This document shows positions 18,626 through 27,339 of a stretch of 64,000 bases of DNA, piece by piece. The translations under genes and the position numbers were made by a program. The stretch is from positions 62,001 through 126,000 of the forward strand of contig NZ_JAVKPH010000003.1 of NCBI RefSeq assembly GCF_031432425.1, read 5' to 3'. The notes under the pieces were generated by a model that was not told the origin of the DNA, searched no databases, and saw only the letters and a program-made list of their open reading frames with translations. Origin of the DNA: Ruixingdingia sedimenti (GTDB taxonomy: Bacteria; Pseudomonadota; Alphaproteobacteria; Rhodobacterales; Rhodobacteraceae). How positions within the stretch are numbered: the first letter of the stretch is position 1; every line of letters begins with the position of its first letter.

Positions 18626-19581
18626 GCGGCCTTCTCCTTCGTCCAGCGGCGCAGGTTTTCGGGCGTCAGCAGCCGCGCCTTGCGGGCGACGAAATCGGCG
18701 ATGCAGGCGGTTTCCGCCGCCGCCACGCCGGGCAGGGCGCGTAGGCGGGCCATTTCGGCCTGCGTCGCGGGCCAGTGCCGCAGGATGGACCGGTCCTGCA
18801 CCGCGTTGCGGTTGGCGGTGCGGTGCCAGCGCGAGTTCAGGTGGTATTTGTCGCTGGCCTTGCCCTGCCCGTCGCCGCGATCGTTCTTGAGCAGGAAGGT
18901 ATCGCGCGACCGCACCGCGTAATGGTTCACGCAGGCCCCGGGCCGCGTGGCGCGGTCGAGGGGGCGGTATTTCGCCCGCGGCGGGCCATAGAGAACATCG
19001 GCCTGCAACGGCTCGCCCCGGGTATTGACCACCCGCGCCTCCGCGATGCGGGGCCGGGTCGGCATGTGGTCAGAGGCATGTTCGAACGCGCGGAACCGGA
19101 AGAGCGACTTGAACTTCACCGTCGCGGGGTCCGGCGCCGCCTCGCAGGCGGTGAAATGCGGCAGCGTCGCGCCCGGCCAGTCCGCCAGCCCCGCATCGCC
19201 GAAGGCCCGCCAGGGCAGGGCGACCACATGCGCCGCGCCCGCCCGCGCGGTTAGTTCGCCCACCCCGCCCCCGCCATGGGCGATGTTGAGGAATTCGTCG
19301 CTGTCCAGTTGCGCCAGCCATTCGGCGCCCGTATCCGCCAGCCGGACCATCGCGCGGATCATGCCGTGGTCCTGCGGCGCCTCGCCCGGCGGGACCGGAT
19401 TGTCCAGATGCACCACCGCATCCCCAGCGGCCAGCGCATCCAGCAGCCGGTCGGATCCGTCGGTGCAGTCGTTGGTGCAGATCACGACGGGATCGAAGCC
19501 GATCACCCGGTGATAGGCCAGCCATTCGAGGATGAAGATCCCCTCGTTGCGCATGCAGGACAAAAGGGCGGGGGGCGTCAT
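18622..19581 (-). CDS. Glycosyltransferase family 2-like protein
   Basis: About 319 residues with a GT-A-like start (LSCMRNEGIFILEWLAYHR), VVICTNDCTDGSDRLLDAL and the DSDEF motif, which resembles a DxD metal site. It matches the group of capsule/LPS-type transferases with an IGFD segment. Candidate starts are ATG 19581 and ATG 19611; neither has a strong ribosome site. It lies between sucB and the MAPEG gene; the acceptor is unknown. Confidence 0.82.
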   Translation of the reverse strand: MTPPALLSCMRNEGIFILEWLAYHRVIGFDPVVICTNDCTDGSDRLLDALAAGDAVVHLDNPVPPGEAPQDHGMIRAMVRLADTGAEWLAQLDSDEFLNIAHGGGGVGELTARAGAAHVVALPWRAFGDAGLADWPGATLPHFTACEAAPDPATVKFKSLFRFRAFEHASDHMPTRPRIAEARVVNTRGEPLQADVLYGPPRAKYRPLDRATRPGACVNHYAVRSRDTFLLKNDRGDGQGKASDKYHLNSRWHRTANRNAVQDRSILRHWPATQAEMARLRALPGVAAAETACIADFVARKARLLTPENLRRWTKEKAA

Positions 19582-19729
19582 GGGCGGCCCCTGCCGAAGG
19601 TCGCTGCGCATATCCGAAAGGGTGACAGGGCCACGGGGTCGTCCGCCGGTCTGGGCAAGGCCGGGCCGGCCGCAGGGCCGCCCCGGCAGGGTATCGCACC
19701 GCCGCCGCGTACTGCCGCGGCGGGCCGGA

Positions 19730-21259
19730 TCACAGATCCATCAGCAGCCGGCGGGGATCCTCCAGCGCCTCTTTCACGCGCACGAGGAACGTCACCGCGC
19801 CCTTGCCGTCGACGATGCGGTGGTCGTAGCTGAGCGCGAGGTACATCATCGGGCGGATGACGATCTGGCCCTTCACCACCACCGGGCGGTCCTGGATCTT
19901 GTGCATGCCGAGGATGCCCGACTGCGGCGGGTTCAGGATCGGGCTGGACATGAGCGAGCCATAGACGCCGCCGTTCGAGATGGTGAACGACCCGCCCTGC
20001 ATTTCCGCCATCGACAGCTTGCCGTCGCGGGCGCGCGCGCCCAGTTCGGCGATCTTCTTCTCGATCGCGGCGAAGGACATCTGGTCGGCGTCGCGCACCA
20101 CCGGCACCACCAGACCCGAGGGGGTGCCCACCGCCACGCCCATATGGACGTAGTTCTTGTAGACGACATCCTGCCCGTCGATCTCGGCGTTGACCTCGGG
20201 CACCTCTTTCAGCGCATGGCAGCAGGCCTTCACGAAGAAGGACATGAAGCCGAGCTTCACGCCGTGCTTCTTCTCGAACTGGTCCTTGAACTCGCTGCGC
20301 AGGTCCATGATGCCGGACATGTCCACCTCGTTGTAGGTGGTCAGCATGGCGGCGGTGTTCTGCGCATCCTTCAGGCGCCGCGCGATGGTGGCGCGCAGGC
20401 GGGTCATCTTCACCCGTTCCTCGCGCGCGGCATCGTCGGCCGGAACCGGCGCGCGCGGCGCGGGGGCCGCCGCCGGGGCCGGGGCGGATTTCGCGGCGGC
20501 GATGGCGGCCTGCACGTCTTCCTTCATCACCCGGCCGTCGCGGCCGGTGCCGGTGACGGCATCGCGGGCCACGCCCGATTCCGCCATCAGCTTCTTGGCC
20601 GAGGGTGCGTCTTCCACATCGGCGCGCGGCTGCACCACCTCGGGGCCCGCGCCGGGCGAATTGACGGCGGCGGCGGCTTCGGCGCGCGGCTCTTCGGCCT
20701 TCGGCGCCGCGGCCACGCCCGCGCCATCGGTGGAAATGATCGCCAGCCGCGCATTCGCCGCGACCGTCGTGCCCTCGGGCGCGAGGATTTCCGCCAGCAC
20801 GCCCGCCGCCGGGGCCGGGACCTCGACCGACACCTTGTCGGTTTCCAGTTCGCACAGCATCTCGTCCTGCGCCACCGTGTCGCCCGGTTTCTTGAACCAG
20901 GTCGAAACCGTCGCCTCGGACACGCTTTCGCCCAAGGTGGGCACCATCACGTCAATCATTCCGCCCTCTCCCGCGCCGGTCTTCGTCTCGGCGCCTTTCA
21001 TCGGCTTGAGTGTTTCTGCGGCCCCTTCCGTGATCTGCGCCAACAGCGCATTCACGCCGACCGTGGCCCCTTCGGGCGCCACGATCTCGGCCAGAATTCC
21101 GGCGGCGGGGGCATGCACCTCGACCGTCACCTTGTCGGTTTCCAACTCGCACAGCATATCATCGGCGGCCACGGCATCGCCCGGTTTCTTGAACCAGGTG
21201 GCCACCGTGGCCTCCGACACACTTTCGCCGAGCGTCGGAACGCGAACCTCCACCGCCAT
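19730..21259 (-). CDS. sucB: 2-Oxoglutarate dehydrogenase E2 with two lipoyl domains
   Basis: Dihydrolipoyl succinyltransferase of 509 residues. Two lipoyl domains are present, each with the lipoylation motif ETDKV (about residues 1-77 and 103-179), where most SucB proteins have one. A peripheral-subunit-binding domain (AKKLMAESGVARDAVTGTG) and the C-terminal catalytic domain with SYDHRIVDG follow. The two linkers are Ala/Glu-rich. It starts 1 bp after sucA. Relatives in Rhodobacterales also carry the duplication. Confidence 0.96.
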   Translation of the reverse strand: MAVEVRVPTLGESVSEATVATWFKKPGDAVAADDMLCELETDKVTVEVHAPAAGILAEIVAPEGATVGVNALLAQITEGAAETLKPMKGAETKTGAGEGGMIDVMVPTLGESVSEATVSTWFKKPGDTVAQDEMLCELETDKVSVEVPAPAAGVLAEILAPEGTTVAANARLAIISTDGAGVAAAPKAEEPRAEAAAAVNSPGAGPEVVQPRADVEDAPSAKKLMAESGVARDAVTGTGRDGRVMKEDVQAAIAAAKSAPAPAAAPAPRAPVPADDAAREERVKMTRLRATIARRLKDAQNTAAMLTTYNEVDMSGIMDLRSEFKDQFEKKHGVKLGFMSFFVKACCHALKEVPEVNAEIDGQDVVYKNYVHMGVAVGTPSGLVVPVVRDADQMSFAAIEKKIAELGARARDGKLSMAEMQGGSFTISNGGVYGSLMSSPILNPPQSGILGMHKIQDRPVVVKGQIVIRPMMYLALSYDHRIVDGKGAVTFLVRVKEALEDPRRLLMDL

Positions 21260-21260
21260 G

Positions 21261-24224
21261 TCAGGAAGACCCCAGGCTGAGGGCTTCGTTCACCAGCGCC
21301 TCCTGTTCGGCCTTGTGGCGGCTGGCAAGCCCCGTGGCGGGCGAGGCAGAGGCCGCGCGGCCCGCATAGACGGCGCGGCTGTGCTTGGCCCCGATCCGGG
21401 TCAGCACCCATTCGAGGTTCGGCTCCACGAAGGTCCAGCCGCCCTGGTTCTTGGGTTCTTCCTGACACCAGACGATTTCCGCGTCCTTGAACCGTTCCAG
21501 TTCCTTCACCATCGACATGGCGGGGAAGGGGTAGAACTGTTCCAGCCGCAGCAGGTAGACGTCATCGAGCCCGCGCGCATCGCGTTCGGCCAGCAGGTCG
21601 AAATAGACCTTGCCGGAACAGATCACGACGCGCTTGATCTCTGCATCCGGTTTCAGCTGCGTGGCCGACCGGCCGATCTGGGCGTCATCCCACAGCACGC
21701 GCAGGAACTGGCTGCCGGCGGTGAAATCCGCGGCCTCGGACACGCACATCGGATGGCGCAGCAGCGATTTCGGCGTCATCAGCACCAGCGGCTTGCGGAA
21801 GCTGCGGTGGATCTGGCGGCGCAGGATGTGGAAGTAGTTGGCGGGGGTCGAGCAGTTCGCCACGATCCAGTTGTCTTCCGCCGACAGTTGCAGGAACCGT
21901 TCCAGCCGCGCGGAGGAATGTTCCGGCCCCTGGCCCTCGAACCCGTGCGGCAGCAGCATCACCAGCCCCGACATGCGCAGCCATTTCCGCTCGCCGGAGT
22001 TGATGAACTGGTCGAACATGATCTGCGCGCCGTTGGCGAAATCGCCGAACTGGGCTTCCCACATCACCAGCGCGTTGGGTTCCGACAGCGAATAGCCGTA
22101 TTCGAACCCGAGCACGGCATATTCCGACAGCATCGAGTCGATGACCTCGTAGCGTGCCTGCCCGGGGCGGATGTTGTTGATCGGATAGTACCGTTCCTCT
22201 GTCACCTGATCGACGAAGGCCGAATGCCGCTGGCTGAAGGTGCCGCGGGTGCAGTCCTGCCCGGACAGGCGTACCGGATAGCCCTCGACGGCGAGGCTGC
22301 CGAAGGCCAGCGCCTCTGCCGTGGCCCAGTCGAAGCCCTTGCCGGTTTCGAACATCTTCGCCTTGGCGTCGAGCTGCCGCAGCACGGTCTTGTGCATGTC
22401 GAAGCCCGCCGGCGCCGTGGTCAGCGCCTTGCCGATTTCCTGCATGGTTTCCGGCGTGATCGCGGTCGCGCCGGGTTCGTAATCGGCCTTTTCGCGGTCC
22501 AGATGCTTCCAGCGGCCATCCAGCCAGTCGGCCTTGTTGGGCTTGTAGTCCTTTCCGGCCTCGAATTCCTCGTTCAGCTTGGCCTGGAAGGCGGCCTTCA
22601 TGTCCTCGATCTCGCCCTCGGGGATCAGGCCGTCGGCCACCAGACGCTCGGTATAAAGCTGAAGCGTGGTCTTGTGCCGCTTGATGTTGGTGTACATCGC
22701 CGGGTTGGTGAACATCGGCTCGTCGCCTTCGTTGTGACCGAAGCGGCGATAGCAGAAGATGTCGATGACCACATCCTTGTGGAACTTCTGCCGGAACTCG
22801 GTCGCCACCTTGGCGGCATGCACCACCGCCTCGGGGTCGTCGCCGTTGACGTGGAAGATCGGCGCCTCGACCATCAGGGCGATGTCGGTGGGGTAGGGGG
22901 ACGAGCGGCTGAAATGCGGCGCGGTAGTGAAGCCGATCTGGTTGTTCACCACGATATGGATCGTCCCGCCGGTGCGGTGCCCCTTCAGCCCCGACAGGCC
23001 GAAGCATTCGGCCACCACGCCCTGGCCGGCGAAGGCCGCGTCGCCATGCAGCAGGATCGGCAGCACCATCGTGCGGTCGGGGTCGTTCCACTGGTCCTGC
23101 TTGGCGCGCACCTTGCCCAGGACGACGGGGTTCACCGCCTCCAGATGCGAGGGGTTGGCGGTCAGCGACAGGTGCACGACATTGCCGTCGAATTCCCGGT
23201 CGCTCGACGCGCCGAGGTGGTATTTCACGTCGCCCGACCCGTCCACGTCGTCGGGCTTGAAGCTGCCGCCCTGGAATTCGTTGAAGATCGCGCGGTAGGG
23301 CTTGCCCATCACGTTGGCGAGGATGTTCAGCCGCCCCCGGTGGGGCATGCCGATGATGATTTCCCTCACGCCGAGCGCGCCGCCGCGCTTGATGATCTGT
23401 TCCATCGCCGGGATCAGCGCCTCGCCCCCGTCAAGGCCGAACCGCTTGGTGCCCATGTATTTGACGTGCAGGAACTTTTCGTAGCCTTCCGCCTCGACCA
23501 GCTTGTTCAGGATCGCCTTGCGGCCCAGCTTGGTGAAGGTGATTTCCTTGCCGTAGCCCTCGATCCGTTCCTTCAGCCAGGCGGATTGCTCGGGGTCCGA
23601 GATATGCATGTATTGCAGCGCGAAGGTGCCGCAATAGGTGCGTTTCACCAGATCCATGATCTGGCGCAGCGAGGCGTGGGTCAGGCCCAGAACGTTGTCG
23701 ATGAAGATCGGCCGGTCCATGTCGGCCTCGGTGAAGCCGTAGGATTTCGGGTCCAGTTCCGGGTGCGGGGTCTGGTCGCGCATGCCCAGAGGGTCGATGT
23801 CGGCGATCAGGTGGCCGCGGATGCGGTAGGCGCGGATCAGCATCAGCGCCCGGATGGAATCGAGCACCGCGCGCTGCATCTGCGCATCGGTCAGCGCCAC
23901 CCCCTTTTCGGCCGCCTTTTCCGCGATCTTGCGGCCCGCGCCCTTCGCCTCTGCCGGCGCCTGCGGCCATTCGCCGGTCAGCGCGGCGGTGCGGTCGTCG
24001 ACCGGCAGCGGCGGCCAGTCGGCCCGCGCCCAGGACGGACCCGCCGCCGCGCGCCGGGCATCCGCATCGCTGTCGCCGAGGGCGGCGAAGAACGCGGCCC
24101 AGGAGGCATCGACACTCGCCGGATCCGCCGCGAATTTCGCGGCCATCTGATCCATGTAATCGGCATTGGCCCCGTCCATGAAGGACGAGGCACGAAGCGC
24201 GGCGTTGGGGGATTGGTCGGTCAT
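21261..24224 (-). CDS. sucA: 2-Oxoglutarate dehydrogenase E1
   Basis: Thiamin-diphosphate-dependent decarboxylase of the TCA cycle, 987 residues. It shows MPHRGRLNILANV, LHGDAAFAGQGVVAE (ThDP site), NNQIGFTT and HNEGDEP. The N-terminal region carries the E2-binding type segment (MDQMAAKFAADPASV). A hairpin-bearing gap of 177 bp separates it from sucD, the only sizeable gap within suc genes. Confidence 0.97.
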   Translation of the reverse strand: MTDQSPNAALRASSFMDGANADYMDQMAAKFAADPASVDASWAAFFAALGDSDADARRAAAGPSWARADWPPLPVDDRTAALTGEWPQAPAEAKGAGRKIAEKAAEKGVALTDAQMQRAVLDSIRALMLIRAYRIRGHLIADIDPLGMRDQTPHPELDPKSYGFTEADMDRPIFIDNVLGLTHASLRQIMDLVKRTYCGTFALQYMHISDPEQSAWLKERIEGYGKEITFTKLGRKAILNKLVEAEGYEKFLHVKYMGTKRFGLDGGEALIPAMEQIIKRGGALGVREIIIGMPHRGRLNILANVMGKPYRAIFNEFQGGSFKPDDVDGSGDVKYHLGASSDREFDGNVVHLSLTANPSHLEAVNPVVLGKVRAKQDQWNDPDRTMVLPILLHGDAAFAGQGVVAECFGLSGLKGHRTGGTIHIVVNNQIGFTTAPHFSRSSPYPTDIALMVEAPIFHVNGDDPEAVVHAAKVATEFRQKFHKDVVIDIFCYRRFGHNEGDEPMFTNPAMYTNIKRHKTTLQLYTERLVADGLIPEGEIEDMKAAFQAKLNEEFEAGKDYKPNKADWLDGRWKHLDREKADYEPGATAITPETMQEIGKALTTAPAGFDMHKTVLRQLDAKAKMFETGKGFDWATAEALAFGSLAVEGYPVRLSGQDCTRGTFSQRHSAFVDQVTEERYYPINNIRPGQARYEVIDSMLSEYAVLGFEYGYSLSEPNALVMWEAQFGDFANGAQIMFDQFINSGERKWLRMSGLVMLLPHGFEGQGPEHSSARLERFLQLSAEDNWIVANCSTPANYFHILRRQIHRSFRKPLVLMTPKSLLRHPMCVSEAADFTAGSQFLRVLWDDAQIGRSATQLKPDAEIKRVVICSGKVYFDLLAERDARGLDDVYLLRLEQFYPFPAMSMVKELERFKDAEIVWCQEEPKNQGGWTFVEPNLEWVLTRIGAKHSRAVYAGRAASASPATGLASRHKAEQEALVNEALSLGSS

Positions 24225-24325
24225 GTTCTCACCTCAGGCGGTTGGGACCGGATGGGGGGGATGGATGGGGGAACAGGCAAAAAGCGCGGGACGACGGGAC
24301 GGGCAGGGGGCGCGAGACGACGGAA

Positions 24326-24350
24326 CCCGGGGCGGCCGAACCGCCCCGGG
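24326..24350 (-). promoter_or_regulatory. Hairpin in the sucD-sucA gap
   Basis: CCCGGGGCGG (24326-24335) and CCGCCCCGGG (24341-24350) form a 10-bp perfect stem with a 5-base loop. No T-tract follows in the direction of transcription, so partial attenuation or an RNA processing/stability element is more likely than full termination. Confidence 0.5.
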
Positions 24351-24401
24351 GATTGTGGCGGCCGGCGGGGCTGGCCGCAGTGGCTCGCGCCGGGTGCATG
24401 G

Positions 24402-25286
24402 TCAGCCCTTGATCGCCTTCAGCACCGCCTGCCCCAGTTCGGCGGGGCTGTCGGCCACCACGATCCCGGCGGATTTCATCGCCTCGATCTTGGATTCCGC
24501 ATCGCCCTGGCCGCCCGACACGATGGCGCCGGCATGGCCCATGCGGCGGCCCTTCGGCGCGGTGCGGCCCGCGATGAAGCCCGCGCAGGGCTTGGCGCGG
24601 CCCTTCTTCGCCTCGTCGGCCAGAAAGCGCGCGGCCTCTTCCTCGGCGGTGCCGCCGATTTCGCCGATCATGATCAGGGCCTCGGTTTCCGGGTCGGCCA
24701 GGAACATTTCCAGCACTTCCAGATGCTCGGTGCCCTTGATCGGGTCGCCGCCGATGCCCACGGCCGAGGACTGGCCGAGCCCGAGGTCGGTCGTCTGCTT
24801 GACCGCCTCATAGGTCAGCGTGCCCGAGCGCGACACCACGCCCACCTTGCCGCGCTTGTGGATATGGCCCGGCATGATGCCGATCTTGCAGGCGCCCGGC
24901 GTGATCACGCCCGGGCAGTTCGGCCCGATCAGGCGCGAGCGCGAATTGATCAGCGCCCGCTTGACCTTCATCATGTCCAGCACCGGGATGCCCTCGGTGA
25001 TGCAGACGATCAGTTCCATCTCGGCGTCGATCGCCTCCATGATGGAATCGGCGGCGAAGGGCGGGGGAACGTAGATCACCGAGGCATTGGCGCCGGTCAC
25101 GTCCCTGGCCTCGTGGACCGAGTTGAAGACCGGCAGGTTCAGGTGCGTCGTGCCGCCCTTCCCGGGGGTCACGCCGCCGACCATCCTGGTGCCGTAGGCA
25201 ATGGCCTGTTCGGAATGGAAGGTGCCTTGCGAGCCGGTGAAGCCCTGACAGATGACCTTGGTGTTTTCGTCGACGAGGACTGCCAT
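24402..25286 (-). CDS. sucD: Succinyl-CoA synthetase alpha subunit
   Basis: The alpha subunit binds CoA and carries the phosphohistidine. It is 294 residues long with FTGSQGTFHSEQA, NCPGVITPG and the active-site His in GRRMGHAGAIVSGG. It begins 4 bp after sucC and follows the usual sucC-sucD order. Confidence 0.97.
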   Translation of the reverse strand: MAVLVDENTKVICQGFTGSQGTFHSEQAIAYGTRMVGGVTPGKGGTTHLNLPVFNSVHEARDVTGANASVIYVPPPFAADSIMEAIDAEMELIVCITEGIPVLDMMKVKRALINSRSRLIGPNCPGVITPGACKIGIMPGHIHKRGKVGVVSRSGTLTYEAVKQTTDLGLGQSSAVGIGGDPIKGTEHLEVLEMFLADPETEALIMIGEIGGTAEEEAARFLADEAKKGRAKPCAGFIAGRTAPKGRRMGHAGAIVSGGQGDAESKIEAMKSAGIVVADSPAELGQAVLKAIKG

Positions 25287-25290
25287 TTTC

Positions 25291-26484
25291 TTAGCCTTTC
25301 ACCGCTTTCACGATCTTCTGCGCCGCGTCCGACAGGTTGTCGGCGGCGATCACGTTCAGGCCCGATTCCGCGATGATCTTCTTGCCCAGATCCACGTTCG
25401 TGCCTTCCAGACGCACGACCAGCGGCACTTGCAGGCCGACTTCCTTCACCGCGGCGATGATGCCTTCCGCGATGATGTCGCAGCGCATGATGCCGCCGAA
25501 GATGTTCACGAGGATCCCTTTGACGTTCGGGTCGGAGGTGATGATCTTGAACGCCTCGGTCACTTTCTCCTTCGTCGCGCCGCCGCCGACGTCGAGGAAG
25601 TTCGCGGGTTCGGCGCCGTAGAGCTTGATGATGTCCATCGTCGCCATGGCGAGGCCCGCGCCGTTGACCATGCAGCCGATCTCGCCTTCCAGCGCGATGT
25701 AGTTCAGGTCGAACTTCGAGGCGGCGAGTTCCTTCGGGTCCTCTTCCGTCTCGTCGCGCAGCGCCAGGATGTCGGGCTGGCGGTAGAGCGCGTTGTTGTC
25801 GAAGCCCACCTTGGCGTCCAGCGCCTTGAGGTCGCCCCCGGTGGTCACGATCAGCGGGTTGATCTCGATCATCTCGGCGTCCTTTTCCACGAACGCCTTG
25901 TAGAGCTTGGCCACCAGATCGGTGCACTGCTTGACCTGCTTGCCTTCCAGACCGAGCGCGAAGGCCACGCGGCGGCCGTGGAAGCCCTGGATGCCGGTCG
26001 CCGGGTCGACGCTGAAGGACAGGATCTTTTCGGGGGTGTGGGCGGCCACTTCCTCGATGTCCATGCCGCCTTCCGTCGAGACGACGAAGGAGATGCGGCT
26101 GGTCGCACGGTCCACCAGCAGCGCGAGGTACAGCTCGCGGCTGATGTCGCTGCCGTCCTCGATGTAGATGCGGTTCACCTGCTTGCCCGCGGCGCCGGTC
26201 TGGTGCGTCACCAGCGTGCGGCCCAGCATCTGATGGGCCATCGCCTCGGCCTCTTCGACCGATTTGGCAAGGCGCACGCCGCCCTTCTCGCCGGCCTCGG
26301 GCTCCTTGAACTTGCCCTTGCCGCGGCCGCCGGCGTGGATCTGCGCCTTGACGACCCAAAGCGGCCCTTCCAGTTCGCCCGCGGCGGCCTTCGCCTCTTC
26401 GGCGCGCAGCACGACGCGGCCATCCGACACCGGAACGCCATAGCTGCGCAGCAGCGCCTTGGCCTGGTATTCGTGGATGTTCAT
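25291..26484 (-). CDS. sucC: Succinyl-CoA synthetase beta subunit
   Basis: The ATP-grasp subunit of succinyl-CoA synthetase, 397 residues from MNIHEYQAKALL, the standard family start. I rejected a 49-residue upstream extension because it is not conserved and runs into the regulatory region. Motifs: VKAQIHAGGRGKGKFKE, GCMVNGAGLAMATMDI and GGIMRCDIIAEG. It heads sucCDAB; a paired palindrome lies about 110-140 bp upstream. Confidence 0.97.
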   Translation of the reverse strand: MNIHEYQAKALLRSYGVPVSDGRVVLRAEEAKAAAGELEGPLWVVKAQIHAGGRGKGKFKEPEAGEKGGVRLAKSVEEAEAMAHQMLGRTLVTHQTGAAGKQVNRIYIEDGSDISRELYLALLVDRATSRISFVVSTEGGMDIEEVAAHTPEKILSFSVDPATGIQGFHGRRVAFALGLEGKQVKQCTDLVAKLYKAFVEKDAEMIEINPLIVTTGGDLKALDAKVGFDNNALYRQPDILALRDETEEDPKELAASKFDLNYIALEGEIGCMVNGAGLAMATMDIIKLYGAEPANFLDVGGGATKEKVTEAFKIITSDPNVKGILVNIFGGIMRCDIIAEGIIAAVKEVGLQVPLVVRLEGTNVDLGKKIIAESGLNVIAADNLSDAAQKIVKAVKG

Positions 26485-26592
26485 AGCCCTCTTCCGTCCT
26501 TGGTGGGATCGGGGCTCCTTTGGCACAGCTTGCGCCGGTAGTGAAATGAAATTGGCGTTTCCGCGCGGGCGGGGTGCGGAAATCCGCCTTAT

Positions 26593-26621
26593 GTGATCAC
26601 GGCCAATTTTCCAGTGATCAC
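26593..26621. promoter_or_regulatory. Paired GTGATCAC palindromes upstream of sucC
   Basis: Two perfect 8-bp palindromes, 26593-26600 and 26614-26621, are spaced 21 bp start to start, about two helical turns. Flanks also match the sdh site (ATGTGATCACG and GTGATCACAAA). The regulator is unknown. Confidence 0.6.
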
Positions 26622-26671
26622 AAAACCGCAAAGGCCCCGCGCCGCGTCCTGACGGGCGGGATTCGCCGCCC

Positions 26672-27217
26672 TCAGCCGGGGCCGACGATGGCGAGGATCA
26701 GCGCCGGGGGCTGGCCGGGGCCGTAGGGGCGTTGCAGCAGGACGACCTGCCCGGGGGCGATGGCCCAGGCCCGTTCCACCCGGGGCCCGAGCCGCGCGGG
26801 ATCGACCGGCGCCGCGGCGGGGAAACGGCGGGCCACCATGTCGTGGATCCGCCCGGTCTGGCCGGTGCGGGCGGCGGCGGCCACGGCGCAGGCGCTGCCG
26901 TCGGCGGCCAGCATCACCGCAGGGCGCCGGTCGTCCACGGCAAAGCTGCGGATCGCGCCATCGCCGCTGCCGATGCCCGGAGAGGCGCGGCGGGGCACCT
27001 CGACGTAATCCATCCCGCGCAGCGCCTGTGCCGCGGCCCCGGGCGGGGTGTCGAGGCAGATATGCTCGAACACAGCGGTCAACTGGCGCGGGGAGCTTTT
27101 GGGCAGGATATGCGCGGGGTGGATGTTGCGCAGTTCCTGCGCATCGGGCCCCTGCGGGGCGTCGCAGCCCGCCAGCGCGGCGAGACAGAAAAGAAGGGAA
27201 ACGCGACCGATCACCAT
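26672..27217 (-). CDS. Putative lipoprotein of unknown function
   Basis: A 181-residue protein starting MVIGRVSLLFCLAALAGCDAP: a short charged N-terminus, a hydrophobic core and a lipobox LAGC, so it is probably a lipoprotein anchored in the envelope. The mature part has no motif that I recognise; it contains two or three Cys, which could form a disulfide. It sits between mdh and sucC on the same strand. An upstream in-frame ATG at 27304 would bury the signal peptide and was rejected. Confidence 0.75.
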   Translation of the reverse strand: MVIGRVSLLFCLAALAGCDAPQGPDAQELRNIHPAHILPKSSPRQLTAVFEHICLDTPPGAAAQALRGMDYVEVPRRASPGIGSGDGAIRSFAVDDRRPAVMLAADGSACAVAAAARTGQTGRIHDMVARRFPAAAPVDPARLGPRVERAWAIAPGQVVLLQRPYGPGQPPALILAIVGPG

Positions 27218-27293
27218 GCAAGGCCCCCTGTTACAGGCGCGATGCTGGACCGGCGGGGGGCGGAACGCAACCACGGGTTGCGGCCCGGGGGAT

Positions 27294-27323
27294 GGCGCGC
27301 GCAAGGGGCCCCCTGCGCGCGCC
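27294..27323 (-). terminator. Hairpin downstream of mdh
   Basis: GGCGCGCGCA (27294-27303) pairs with TGCGCGCGCC (27314-27323), about 17 bp beyond the mdh stop. No T-tract follows on the minus strand, so this is a weak or factor-assisted terminator candidate. Confidence 0.5.
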
Positions 27324-27339
27324 GGATAAGGTGGAAAGG

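Noticed and set aside
20337..25376. A continuous 1679-codon open frame on the plus strand opposite sucB, sucA and sucD
   Set aside because: It is antisense to three strongly conserved enzymes; the translation is low-complexity (His/Arg/Gly-rich) with no domain. Very high GC at third codon positions removes stops from the opposite strand.
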